The position numbers and the translations under genes are program-made. Source: Actinostola sp. cb2023 (taxonomy: Eukaryota > Cnidaria > Anthozoa > Actiniaria > Actinostolidae). Taken from it: 64,000 nt of DNA. Position 1 is the first letter of the stretch; each line of letters opens with the position of its first letter. The notes beneath the pieces are model-generated. The model was given only the letters and a program-made list of their open reading frames with translations, was not told where the DNA came from and ran no database searches. This document shows positions 49,196 to 60,800 of this stretch, piece by piece. The stretch is taken from positions 1 to 64,000 of the forward strand of contig JAUJYZ010000686.1 in the NCBI GenBank assembly GCA_033675265.1, written 5' to 3'.

Positions 49196-49436
49196 GTATG
49201 TACAGTCTGTATGCGTGTATGTACTGGTGTATATTATGAAGAAGCAATGGAAGTGTTCTCAGATATATTGTGCATAAATTATGTCTGCAGCTGAAAGTAA
49301 AATAAATGCGTAAATTACAGGGTGTTTAAGTGATTAAAAGTGTTTTGTATATATATAAATGTAAACTTATTGTTTTGAAATGCTAAATATGATGATTAGA
49401 TGTTTATACATGTATATATATATATGCCTGTAGCAA

Positions 49437-49505
49437 GGATGGCTTAGTTGGTTAGTGTGCAGTCTTTTAAGGGAGAGGTACTCAGTTCAATTCTTCAAGC
49501 ATGAC
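49437..49505 (+). repeat. tRNA-like sequence (SINE head or tRNA pseudogene)
   Basis: TGGCTTAGTTGGTTAGTG fits a polymerase III A box (TRGCNNAGYNGG). About 35 bp downstream AGTTCAATTCT fits a B box (GGTTCGANTCC) at 8 of 11 positions. The acceptor and T stems do not pair well, so a functional tRNA is unlikely; a tRNA-derived SINE promoter is a reasonable reading. Confidence 0.45.
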
Positions 49506-51971
49506 ATTAATACTTGTTTCAATTTGCCTCTAATCAGTGTAGCTCAGTGTAGCTTTGAATACATGTACATGTAGAACAAAGCACTGATGGAAAGAGAGGG
49601 TAGAGGGTGCATCATCCATCCCCCAAGTGACAAGCTTTGACTGAAAGTCACGGACATGAAATATTGTACGTTTACCTACATGTAAATTATCAGTGATAAC
49701 CATACAGTTACAGTAACTTATAAACTACATTGTAGGTGTATACAGTGGCTATATGATGCCATGGTCATGTTACTTTATTTTTAAAACATACCGGTACTTG
49801 TTTTCTATTTTTGATTTCAATTATATAACATCTAAATAGATTATTCATTGCAGGGAAATGTTTTTATCATACGAATAATTGCCCAAACCTTGTAAGACAT
49901 CTGTTGTATTTGTGACATCGAAACTGCATCTCTAATGTCAGTGTGTAATTTTAGAATTTTTACATGTATGTATGTAGGTTTTTAATATTTTAAAGTCTTT
50001 ATAGATAGGCATTTAATAAAGAATGACCCTGTGTTATTCAATTTTTTAGAGTAATCTAGAAAGGTATTTGATATCTATCATTTAGAGTATTTAAATGTGA
50101 CAACTTTCTGTTGCTTCAATTTAATTTCCTAAGTGTTCCGTGGAATTATACCATCTATATGACATTATATCCTCAGTATAAGACATTTAGAATTAAAGTA
50201 CAAATGTGTAATTTCCCTCCAAACTCCTACATTGTAAATTCGAGTCTTCACAACCCAATGCTATGATCTTTTGCTGTTCATTATTCACAGTGTTTGATTT
50301 ATATTCAAACACAGACCATGCTGTGATGGTTAGCGTAATAAGACTAAAGTACTTCTAAAGATTCAAAATTTGATGTTAGTATTTTTCAACAAACTACCAA
50401 ATAGATTCACTTCCATATTAATGATTTGACCTCAGAATTTCTTGAATTTTTTGGTTTTTTGAAAATAACAAAGGATATTTTATTGCCATGAGCACATGAA
50501 ATATAACTTGACTTATTTTGTTTGAGTCTTCCAAATGCTAATTTATTGTAATGAGTTGAGAGCAGCTGGACTTTCAAAAGTACATGTATATAACCCTAGC
50601 TAAAGAGTATGCATAATATGGACAAAATATTATCTCGATTTCCTGTGTCCAAAAACGTGCTCTAGATACCTCAATTACAATTTGGGTTTCTTAAATACCA
50701 ACAGGTAAGACTCGTTGAATTTCTAAGCTTGGAAATCTTTTAGGGGATTTTTTGTGTGTATATTTTTAACATTAAGTTTTCTGCATCATGTCAGCTGTAC
50801 TACACATATACCCTGACCAAAAAGACACAAACTGAAAGTATTATTTCAGATTATGTTAACATGAATGATATCCCTTTCTTTTTGTTTCCATTCATATCTC
50901 AGGCTTCGTATGAAGTTGTATTGAATTAGGGCTTACGATTGCAGTTGCAGAGATCTAGTACTTATAGTGCAACAATGACTGTTTTGATGCCAACAATAGA
51001 TTTATTCACTTTAGAAATGTCTTGATTACATTACTACATTCAACATTTTACCTCCCAAACTCCAATCCAGTTCTGTTCTCTTAAAGATATGAGCATTGTT
51101 TTTGTTTGGTGTATAGCCATAGCTTGTGCTTACAGGGTGGCTTTGATTCACTGTACACTCTTTCTGCTTTATATTGACAACAGAAATGAAGAAAACAAAA
51201 GCTCTAAGACCACAACATGTACTAGGTAAACGTCAAGAGTTTTAATAGTCTGGAGCGAAATGATAAAGTTGAGCTGTTATGCTGTATGGTTAATTAACTC
51301 AGCCAAAGTTCACCATATTTTAATGTTGATAAGATACTAGTGTGTACAGTGCTTTCTTCACTTAATGAAGTAGCCATTTTGAAGGGGAGAAAATGGTGAT
51401 TATTTACTAGGTAGTTTGGCAGTGCGTTTGAATGAAAACGATCAGCTATGTCTTCCATCAGAAGACCTGCCAATTGTACAACTTGTATTTTTATTTTAAC
51501 ATCCAGAACAGCTGGCTTCTATTCAGCCAATCAGAGTGCTGGCTCATTGCCATGGCAACCTACTAGAGGGCTCCTTTTGTGTAGATGCAAATATCATGCG
51601 TTTGCTTCAGTGTTTGGAATTTCAATCTGAAAATGTATCTCGCTTTGCATGTGCCTCGGGGTGTTGTCTTCATTTACTGTTTAAAAAGAGATTTGAAAAT
51701 CATCCATACTGTCAATGTACTTACTGTAATTCCAAATTTGAAAGGTCTCGAGTTCATGAAATACAGTCAGCATGGCTTAGTACTTTTCTCAAGTGGGTGT
51801 AACGTAAATATAAACAATATGCCTTCGTGTGATTCTATTTAAATTCAAAATATCAAACACGGCTTAACACTGTCAGAATACCGTTGTATTTATTCTCCTT
51901 TTCCAGTCTAATTCCAACTGATTAAAACAAATGATAGACAGCATTTTTACTATGTGAATTTATGTTTGATG
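49506..51971. other. 2.5-kb AT-rich stretch without supported gene
   Basis: Frequent ACATGTA motifs, otherwise nothing recognised. The overlapping short frames at 51,448-51,842, with a GCCAATCAGAGTGC motif at 51,528, have no family match that I can name. Confidence 0.45.
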
Positions 51972-52098
51972 GGGTTCGTGCAAAGCACAATGTAAGTGAC
52001 TTGTGATCAAAACACAAATTCTCCTTTGAAATTCAAAGAATCTCAAGGAGAATTTAGATTTTGATCAGAGATCACTTCTGTTGTTATTGCATGGACCC
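51972..52098. mobile_element. MITE family 2, copy 2
   Basis: GGGTTCGTGCAA...GTAAGTGACTTGTGATCA and AATTCTCCTTTGAA are mirrored by the right half, ending TTGCATGGACCC. This is the most complete copy of the family. Confidence 0.8.
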
Positions 52099-53109
52099 TT
52101 TCAATATTATAGTTGAAATTATACTACGTAACGTATTGATTCTAACATGATTAGTATTCCACCCAATATTCCAAGATGCTTTGTACGTAACAGTCTGCGT
52201 GAAGCAGTTTTCTAATGATAAAGAAAGGTCACAAAATACTGTTTTTGAAAGTGATTTAGAGTGAATAATTAAGGGAAAAATCCAGGCCCATTGACAACAT
52301 GTAACCATGGTAACCAGTCCATATACAGTGTAGTATCCATACATGTTGGAAAGTGCAACTCTTTGGGATTCCTGTGTTGACAACTGGATTTCATGGCTTA
52401 GTGACTGTGTTAACAGAATTTTAGTGTGTTTCGTCCTGTAAATCACTATTTGAGCCAAGTGGTCTAGAAAAAGGATATATATTAATTATACTCGCAGCAT
52501 TTCACTTGAATATAGCAATGACTAATTAATTATTATAGCCATGAGTATTTTACTGGAAAATCTATACCTTGAGTGTTATATGTAATCGTAGACTGAACGT
52601 GTCAAATTCGTCGGCGTTTCAGTTATGAATAGACATGTATTTAGTACATAATAGTAGACCAATGGGTGTAGTAGGCATTTACATGTAAGTGATGATATAA
52701 AAACTAGACGCTTTAATAAGCGTTCACTCGTGCTCTGGTGCGATTGAGCACTGGGATGCATTGTAGCATGAAAGAAGTATACTTTATATGGGCCTCCACC
52801 TTCCATTCGGTGAGGGACTGAGCTGTGAAGAACGAAGAGATCAGGAACGAACTGAACGAGACACACGTTTTCATTCTCACCCCAGACAATTTTCTTTGAG
52901 CCACTTTATAAAGGTATTTTTGGAAAAAGGACAATCCTGGCAAGGAAACTCAAGCCATTCAGAATTAGCTCGTTGATTAGATAGGCCGGGAATATTCCAA
53001 CAAGGTTTGTGAAGAAAGAGGTCAACTGTTGATAAAACCTCATAGATCAGCTTTTAGTGGTCTCGTTCACAGTCACACTCGATTACAGATTGTGCTTAGT
53101 CATCATAGC
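52099..53109. other. 1-kb stretch without supported gene
   Basis: The segment at 52,585-52,680 is related to 53,655-53,760 (shared GTAGACTGA, GTGTAGTAGGCATTT-like pieces), indicating a dispersed repeat. No gene was recognised. Confidence 0.45.
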
Positions 53110-53292
53110 TGTATTCACAACTTAAACATTTCTCAATGTTTAGATCTGAGATAACGATTATCCTGATCACAACAGTGTTTGGTTACTTGTTGAGTGATAG
53201 GTGTATTCACTGCTTAAACATTTCTCTATGTTTAGATCTGAGACTGAACGATTATAGTTATCAACTCAGTGTTTGGTTACTTGTTCAGTGAC
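53110..53292. repeat. Direct duplication of about 102 bp
   Basis: TGTATTCACAACTTAAACAT at 53,110 recurs as TGTATTCACTGCTTAAACAT at 53,212. Both copies continue through TTTAGATCTGAGA and CAGTGTTTGGTTACTTGTT with about 15 differences. Confidence 0.85.
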
Positions 53293-54070
53293 TCGGCACT
53301 CGACAACATAATAGCGGCCAGCTCAGGATTTGTATAAACGGCTGGTTAAGAGAGTCAGTAACAGTGTTAGCAAAATCGAGAATACATATTTAGATTTTGG
53401 GAAACTACCGTTTACGTGAGTTTTAATTTCACGGCTCAATTTGACCTTGACCTCCGATGCCTCCTGATTGGTTTGTGATTTGTAATCTCTCTTGTGGTCA
53501 GACTTCTTGTCGCCTTCTTCCATTTTGCGTCAACTACTAACAAAAACAAAAACAAAACAAAAAAAATACGGTCTCCAATCTAAGACTCCTGCCCCGGCCT
53601 TCGACCTGGGCACGAATAATAATATTTATTGTGCCTTTTCCTAGGGTATTATGTAATCATAGACTGCATGGACGTGTCTAGTACATTGTAGTTATGGATA
53701 GTTATGTATCTCAAGTATTATGTAATAGTAGACTGATGTGTGTGGTGGGCATTTCAGTTACAATTAAACTCATGAATCAGAACAAAAGAGCGCAGTCAAG
53801 CATGAATTTATCCACGCTGATCTGATTCACTGATAACATATGAGGGTCTTGCATGTGCTGGGGTGCACCCTGCACATAACCTCCAACCGCTGACCCACAG
53901 CCTTGATTTAACTTAGCCAATATTTCCTTTTGCAACATAATGTTGTAACAAAACCATATTTTCAATATTATATTTCAGGGTTTTTGGCATCTGTCAATCA
54001 TAATAATATTCAACCAATCATACTTCTGAATACCACTTGAGTGGTTGCCGCATGATCCCAATAGTAGAGT

Positions 54071-54194
54071 GCCATCTTTGAAAATGTCTGCGCCATCTTT
54101 GAAAATGTCTGCGCCATCTTTGAAAATGTCTGCGCCATCTTTGAAAATGTCTGCGCCATCTTTGAAAATGTCTGCGCCATCTTTGAAAATGTCT
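54071..54194. repeat. 21-bp minisatellite, six copies, YY1-like
   Basis: Unit GCGCCATCTTTGAAAATGTC plus T repeated six times without visible change. CGCCATCTT fits the YY1 core (CGCCATNTT). Because 21 is divisible by three, both strands appear open (MSAPSLK and RRHFQRW repeats); I do not consider these coding. It lies 850 bp upstream of the ZMIZ exon at 55,042. Confidence 0.95.
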
Positions 54195-54319
54195 ACTCCA
54201 ATTATTCAACATGACATGGAAATCTATGTCTCAGCCCTCCATTGGAGAGTGTCGGAAGTTTGATTGACAGGAGCCAAAACCTCCGAAGCGAAGTTGGTGT
54301 TTGAACTTCTGAGTCCCAA

Positions 54320-54532
54320 TAGAGTCGTTTTCGTATGAGTGGGAAACCTACGGCACGGAGTTGTATTTTGTACTGTCATGGTACGGAATTGAACACATTC
54401 TATTCAACCAATCACAGCGTGCAAAATCATTGCTCAAGAATACTTGGATACTGCATGATCACGGCATGGTACAATCACAGCACGACACGAACCGTACCAT
54501 AACTACTTCCCACTCATATGAAAACCACTCTA
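54320..54532. mobile_element. TA-flanked MITE family 1, copy 4 (213 bp)
   Basis: Ends AGAGTCGTTTTCGTATGAGT and AGAGTGGTTTTCATATGAGT in inverted orientation, both followed by GGGAA and bordered by TA. The interior has CCAATCACAGCGTGC and GGTACGG repeats. It sits about 500 bp upstream of the 55,042 exon, so its CCAAT motifs could contribute to local regulation (inference). Confidence 0.88.
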
Positions 54533-55041
54533 ATATTGAAAACTGCTGTAATGGACTAGTAGATGTTTCAGTTACATTTGTGGCCTTTGTTGTGTCTTTG
54601 CCTTGAGTATTAACCAAATTAATCAAAAACTAATACAATACTAAACCAATCAAAGCAGAATAATATGTCAAATAAAACCAGACATTCACTGTGTTATCAC
54701 TGTTAATACAACCAATGAAACAACACCATTTGTTGTGACTCAGTAAGGCCTAGTTTTAGAGGCCATAACATGTCTATCTGTTGGTAGAGGATATAAACTT
54801 GAATTCATTTTTAAATCATTGGCATTCCTTGTTTATAATATTACAAGTTTATACCTTAAATCCTTTAAAATCAAACAAATTGTCTTCTAAAATACCTGAA
54901 CTTAAAGAATGAAAAACCAGTTGAACCCAGCTATTAGATAAAGAAGTTAAAACTATAAATACTTAATCATGGTACTGAACCATTAAACATTAAACCTAAC
55001 TCAGTTAAATTCCATTGTTCCTGTTTTTTCTATCTCAATAG
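54533..55041 (+). other. Spacer ending in a splice acceptor
   Basis: AT-rich sequence without a gene. It ends in a strong polypyrimidine tract and acceptor (CTGTTTTTTCTATCTCAATAG, read up to 55,041), which defines the start of the next exon and implies a further upstream 5' exon. Confidence 0.5.
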
Positions 55042-55243
55042 CTTCCAAAACACAGTAAATCGACTGTGATTTGATGTCCTGTGATTCCTGCTTCGACTAG
55101 AGACTGTGTGAATATCATGGATGATTATTCCATTGTTGGCGACTACTCCAGCAAACCAATTAGCGACCTGGACGATGGATTTTTCTTTGGAACTGCTACA
55201 GCAACACAACATCAGCCTGATGGACAACATCTTGTTCCATACA
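55042..55243 (+). CDS. Alternative 5' exon of the ZMIZ gene (proximal N-terminus)
   Basis: The exon begins after a strong acceptor. An in-frame TGA at 55,072 is followed by ATG at 55,117 in good context (A at -3, G at +4). The reading frame encodes MDDYSIVGDYSS, an acidic-aromatic stretch DLDDGFFFG, and ends DGQHLVPY plus one base. Cutting before GT at 55,244 leaves phase 1; the exon at 57,651 supplies GT, giving serine and then [13 protein letters not shown]. Reading through instead would continue into intron-like sequence. The donor ACA|GTACTG is weak, which would suit optional use. I know no matching domain for the 42-residue extension. Its coding status rests on phase agreement, start context and composition. 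Confidence 0.55.
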
Positions 55244-57205
55244 GTACTGTCAATCGTTCCTTACTTTTCACAATAATATGATTTAAATATTTGGTTGTGA
55301 TGTTATTTCTGCTTTATCGTGTGTCTGGCTCTTATATATCTTTACTTTGAGGTACCTAGGGTTTGTTGTATTAGGAGTGTCTACTGCTTGTACGTAGTTG
55401 TGACATTACGTCAAAAGATACACTTGTCTGCCAGTGTTCGTGCCGCAGTCTTTTGTCATTGTCTGTCATTTGTCATTAGACATTTATGTTTTTTTGTTTC
55501 TGCAAAATGTCATATAAGCTTAGCTGTTCCTTAATGGTTTACTTGTGTGTTTTATGACCTTGTTAATTCATCTGTCACTTCAAAGTCTGCATTCTATCTC
55601 TTTTTGCTTTGTTCTTGTGTCTACACTTTATAATACATGTAGATCTACAGACTCTAATGGAAATTTAAAAGATAAAAGTACAATGTATCTGTTGTCGCTG
55701 GATAAAAAGTTTAACATTTAACATGATAAACTAATTACTAGAATGTAAATATAAATACATCAAACTCAGTGTAAAATAATGCTTCCCTCATATAACCTGT
55801 TATAAATGTATTTTTCATAATATCTAATGATAATAATTGATCTGCACATTTAAATGCATTATCTTTTTAACCTAAAGAGTGCAAGATTAATAGAAATAAC
55901 CTAAAATAACAAGGTCCAACTACTGTAGGTTTAGTCATCATTGTATCATTTTTTGATATGATTATTTTGGTTTTGTCCCAATTTTTTTATATTATTGTAT
56001 TATTTCCCCCCCAAATTTTAATACTTGTATGTAGTATCAAATTGTATATTTTACACTTTATAGTTTGCTTTATCCAAACATTTCTATACACAGCATTCGA
56101 CATATTCTGTTATTTTTTCACTATACATGTAAGTTTATATGAGATATAGAATCTATAATTTCAAATTATTGAAGCAATAATGTGTTTTTATTTATCTGTA
56201 GTTTTGATTAGAATCAAACAAGAATTTCATTTTTCTGTCAAGGACAGTTGTGAAATAATTCAACAGCTTCAGTAATTGAACACATCAACAATGAATAATA
56301 TTACAGTCCAGTCTGGGCAAGGAATTTCCAGTCAATACGTCATGTGTGTCTACAATTCAAGTCTCAGTCAAAAAAAATTGTCACTACCATTATCAATCCA
56401 TTGATGGTTTGAATGTGTTATTGACGGGCAGCTATTGATTCAGCTAGAGTCAGTCCAAGAATTGATCAGCCATGGGTTTCATAACCATATGCTAGCTGGT
56501 GACCATTCATAATTGATGGCCTAATCATAAAAAGGGTCTTGATTGAGTTATTTCTTATTGGGCCACTGTTATGTCTATTTGGGATGGAGTAAAATATAGG
56601 TGCCTCTGTAGGGCCAATCGTGTACTGAATTTCACCATGTACCTTGGTAGAAGTTGAAGCCAGATTGTTCAACTCGGGTGCTACAAGGAAGAAGTTTACA
56701 ACCAAATATTTCAATTGTAACAAGCTTTTCATGTATGTGAAGTGAACCATGGCTACTGTAATTTTGTGAAGTTCATTATTGTTCTGTTGAATTCCATGTC
56801 ATCTGTCAGTCTGCTCAATTATAGTTCAAGATGTCTGTGATTTGGGATTATTTATCACTAGCTAGTTCAGAGCATTCATTCAACCTCTCATGAAATAATT
56901 ATGCCGTATGTCTAATCTATCTAACAGTCATGATAGTGACAAAGAGCTCTGTGGTGGATTTTTATGCTTTCAGTTTTGTTCTTATGTTTGTCTTTCTAAT
57001 TGAATCAACTTAGTAAAGCTTTTTTTTTTACTGTTTACATGTATCTACTGCCTTTGGTTCTTTTTCAAGTACTAATAATACAATAAGCCAAATTAACACT
57101 TTTATATTTCTGTCATTGTTAGAAAAAAGTCTCTTTCATTGTGTGTTTTGAATATTTTTGTAACTTCAATGAAATGTAATTATGTCTGTTGTAGTCCTTT
57201 TATAA

Positions 57206-57387
57206 TTAGGGGTGAATAGTGGTGCACTGAATCTCCCTAAATTAACCAGGATTTCGAGGATATTTTCAAGATCCATCTCAGAGTCTCCAATGTCTGGGAT
57301 GAGTCAAGTCATCCTCTCACTTTACAAGCCAAAGTCACTGGTTTCTCAGTGTCGCAAAGTCTTGTTGATACCATTCGCCACCCCTAA
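57206..57387. mobile_element. Possible MITE with TTAGGGGTG ends
   Basis: TTAGGGGTGAATAGTGGT at the left is mirrored by ACCATTCGCCACCCCTAA at the right, with a small insertion. The interior shows little pairing. Non-coding, despite a 70-residue chance frame. Confidence 0.45.
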
Positions 57388-57464
57388 GTATGTGAGTGGG
57401 AAAGTGTTAATATTTAGATGTTAACAGTAACTTAGATAATTCTCTATAATACCATAAAACGGCA

Positions 57465-57569
57465 AGGTCTTCGTGTAGCTGCACAAATTGTCCTGGCTAT
57501 TGTTTTTTATGTAAAAACAATACAGAGAACGATAATAGCCAGGACTTTTGTGCAGCTACACAAAGACCT
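57465..57569. mobile_element. Palindromic MITE, 105 bp
   Basis: AGGTCTTCGTGTAGCTGCAC and TCCTGGCTAT are mirrored by ATAGCCAGGA and GTGCAGCTACACAAAGACCT. It lies 80 bp upstream of the conserved ZMIZ exon. Confidence 0.85.
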
Positions 57570-57650
57570 GACCCATAAAACTAATAAATCTATACTCATT
57601 TTATTGTCCTGTGACTATCCATATATTAATAAAAGTCCTTTTAATTTTAG

Positions 57651-57835
57651 GTTCAGGAATGGCCCTTAGTATGGAGAGACACATCCAACAGACCAATGAA
57701 CGGCTGGTCTGTATAAAATCACACCTGTCGTCACCTCAAGGTTTTCAGACAGCAGCAAGAGAGTTGCTAGAGTGGTGTGGAGATGTCCGGGCATTCCAAA
57801 GACCGTTTGAAAACAATCTGATGGGCTGTCTTACG
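57651..57835 (+). CDS. ZMIZ1: ZMIZ exon: MERHIQQ...LMGCLT
   Basis: Acceptor CTTTTAATTTTAG ends at 57,650 and donor ACG|GTAATA follows 57,835. The first two bases complete a codon begun in an upstream exon; the end is phase 0. It contains [16 protein letters not shown], where M at 57,659 and 57,671 parallel the vertebrate MNSMDRHIQQTNDRL. It ends at the conserved [12 protein letters not shown]. The frame reads straight up from the acceptor, consistent with translation entering from upstream. Confidence 0.93.
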
Positions 57836-60800
57836 GTAATACATATATTGAAGAATTAGAAAATGAGGCAGTGTGCTTTATCGAGTTATAGAAGCACACG
57901 GGAAGACGAGGAAGTGTTAGGAGAACCATGAGGCGTAGTCAAGTGCTTCTCACACTTCTCAAGTTTTTTCAATTCCCAAGTGCTTCTATAACTTGATAAA
58001 GCACAGCTGCTGAATTTAATAGTTCTTTTATAAAATACAATTATGATTTTAAGGCAAGTTTTCAATTTTGTTTGTTACAAAAATGTTTGAATATCTGCGC
58101 ACACTTGCTGTGTGCGCACGCAGCATACGCATCCTTCGGGAAATCAGAGAGCGTGTTATGTCATAGTTATTTTATAATACATTTTGGTGTGAAAAAATTT
58201 CCCAAGGTCATTCAGTAGAACCCCTATATCTTGAACACTAACAAAACCAGTCCAAGGTATTGCGTTTTGAGATAGCGAGGTACAAATTTATGGGGTCCAA
58301 ATCCTAAGGGATATAAATTTTGGGAGTCCAAGATAATAAATGTATGTTGAGAAAGCAGGGAACTTCTACGGTACAGCTACTGTTTAGATTGCTGTGAATC
58401 ATGCATTTGTAACATTTTAGATACACCCACATGTTGGTAACAAGCCCTCACTGTTGAGTGTTTGGTGAAGTTTGTACTTAAAGTGCCTATCACCCCTATG
58501 AGATTGTTTTAAATAGTTGGTGGGTTCAGTATTTTGTGATTTGAACCTTGAGTTTATGAGTTATAGAGGTTTGAAATCTCAATATGCAAATTTGATGACG
58601 TCTACTAAGACTTCATTACTCGGGCACTTCCGAAGGAAGCCCGAGTTATAAAATGCGTTTTTCGGTAGTCGTCGTCGTCGTAGTCCGGTCAAAGAATGAC
58701 GAAAGTATGCGACGTATTTAATCGTATCGAGTTTCAAGATTACTCAGCAGATAAGAAAAAAACAAACGACACACAGGACTCGAGAAGATTTGAATCTTAG
58801 TTTTGAAAGCAGCTGTAGATCTTCAAGCTATTAAAGGTCAGGATTCTAGTTCATCGTTCAATGACTAGAAGTGGTAGAAGGACTAGAAGCTCGCTTAAAA
58901 TATATTTAACAAAAACAAATGTGAGGGCGTTATCAGAACCATCTGACCTATGCAACCTCAAGACGTATCATGTAGATACTCACCCGCCACATGGTCTCCC
59001 TCGTCACTCAACTGTCACTGATTGTCATGACGTCAGAGAAATGATATTGTATTGAAGAAGATGTCCTTGTTTTATTCGATGTTCGAACCGTAACTCGAAC
59101 CCGAACTCGAACTCGATTCCAAACTCGACGTTTCGGGATCTGAAGCTAGAGAGGGGGCCTTTACACGAACTCATCAAAATCAAATCAATTGAACTCAAAG
59201 TCAAAAGGTAATCAAATGAACTCAAAGTCAAAGTCAAATCAAATGAACTCGACACATACATGTATATACATAGTCTCCCTCGTCACGCAACTGTCAGTCA
59301 TTGTCAGGTCTCTCCTCACGCAACTGACATTGTCCTTGTCATAAGCCCGAGTATACGCTCATTGAGCGTCTTGTTTATTATACAAAAACGCCATTGTGCT
59401 GATTATTGACATTTGAAAACTTACAGAATATTTTCACAGTCTTTATAAATGACTTTATAACTTTTTCCTCATTTCAAAAAAGAAGCTCTTCTTGAAAAAG
59501 TCTAAATAAGTTCTGGCAAATTCCTTAATAGACGTCATCAAATTTGCATATTGAGATTTCAAACCTCTATAACTCATAAACGCAAGGTTCAAATCACAAA
59601 ATACTGAACCCACCAACTATTCAGCTTATATTGAATAGATTTTTAAAACAATTTCACAGGGGTGATAGGCACTTTGACTTAAGTGCTAGACAAGCACTGA
59701 CAAGTGTTTTTTTGTCCTGTTTGAGATGTTTTACATGCCTTTGTTCTTGAAACTTGTTATTCTGGGTGTGGTGTAGTTTTTGGTGACCCTTGGTGATTGA
59801 CCACATTAATCATGCTGTCAGAATAGTCTATCCACTCCCTTGCTGCATGTATGTGAATGCCATGTGTGAGGGTTGTTGATATTCCTCTTTCTTCATAAGA
59901 TTACCTAGTTAGTAGAGATAAGACACTGAAAGGTACAGCTTGGTTCTTGTTCTGGTTATGATAATCATGCTGCTTATGAAATTCAAACAAAGGACATCTT
60001 ATACTCTAGCTTTGCACATCTGTGGTTGTGGTATTTGCCAAGGAGAAACCCAAAGCGAGAGGGCAAGTTCATTGGTGCCAACAGGGGACTATATTTTTGA
60101 CATGATGTCCAACCAACCAACCTCACTGTCGTGTTAGATTTCCTAGAAAATCTGTCATCATCAAACTTCTTCGGCTATTTACTAATCTCATTCTGCTTTC
60201 TTCATGATCTGTCAACATATTAAAATGGCTTGTTCACACTAGCTTAGGCAAGTGTTTGCTGATCTTGCCAAATGGTCTGTCGTCAGCTCTGTTACACTAC
60301 TGAAGCCATGTTTATTTCTAAGATGTTTGCCACACTTTACCATCCTCAGTTAGCTTCTTAAGGTCGCAGCTCTTAGAAGATCTAGTCCAATTGGTTCAAT
60401 ACTATTAGTCGAGTAAAACAATAGAACTCAAACCATAGAACGAGTAGATAATGAATTCTATTGTTTGTATTATCTAATCACAGCAGATCTTGTAAGCAGC
60501 TGTGAGACATACCGGCTTCTTGTTTGGTACCTCCAAGCTTGATCCAAAATTTGATCTCTGGCCTGTGAAAATTAAAATTATAAAACTGGGTTAGAGTAGT
60601 TTTAGGATCTTATTCTTGCCTCTAAATTCTGCCACAGACTGGTCATGATTTGATCAAATGTTAGACTCATAGAGGAAGAACTAGCTCATTACCTGAGTAT
60701 AATATATGTTTATTTGTGTGTTTAGGTTGTGAGCCAAGTCGCGGCCACTGCTGGATACGACCTTGACCTTGGTAAGTATTTCAAATGACTTGACATAGTG

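Larger units (their letters stand above)
55244..57650 (+). other. ZMIZ intron (2.4 kb)
   Basis: Between the alternative 5' exon and the first conserved exon. It contains MITEs at 57,206-57,387 and 57,465-57,569 and otherwise AT-rich sequence with short unrecognised frames. Confidence 0.55.
57836..60725 (+). other. ZMIZ intron (2.9 kb) rich in transposons
   Basis: Holds the MITE at 57,872, the large foldback at 58,480-59,675 and the Helentron-like element at 58,618-59,380. The rest (59,676-60,725) is unassigned. Confidence 0.85.

Noticed and set aside
54018..54263. MSAPSLK and RRHFQRW repeat peptides
   Set aside because: The 21-bp repeat is divisible by three and open by default on both strands. 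There is no other sign of coding.
57212..57424. 70-residue frame in a ZMIZ intron as an extra exon
   Set aside because: It overlaps an inverted-repeat element, and no good acceptor precedes it. The flanking exon phases already join without it.
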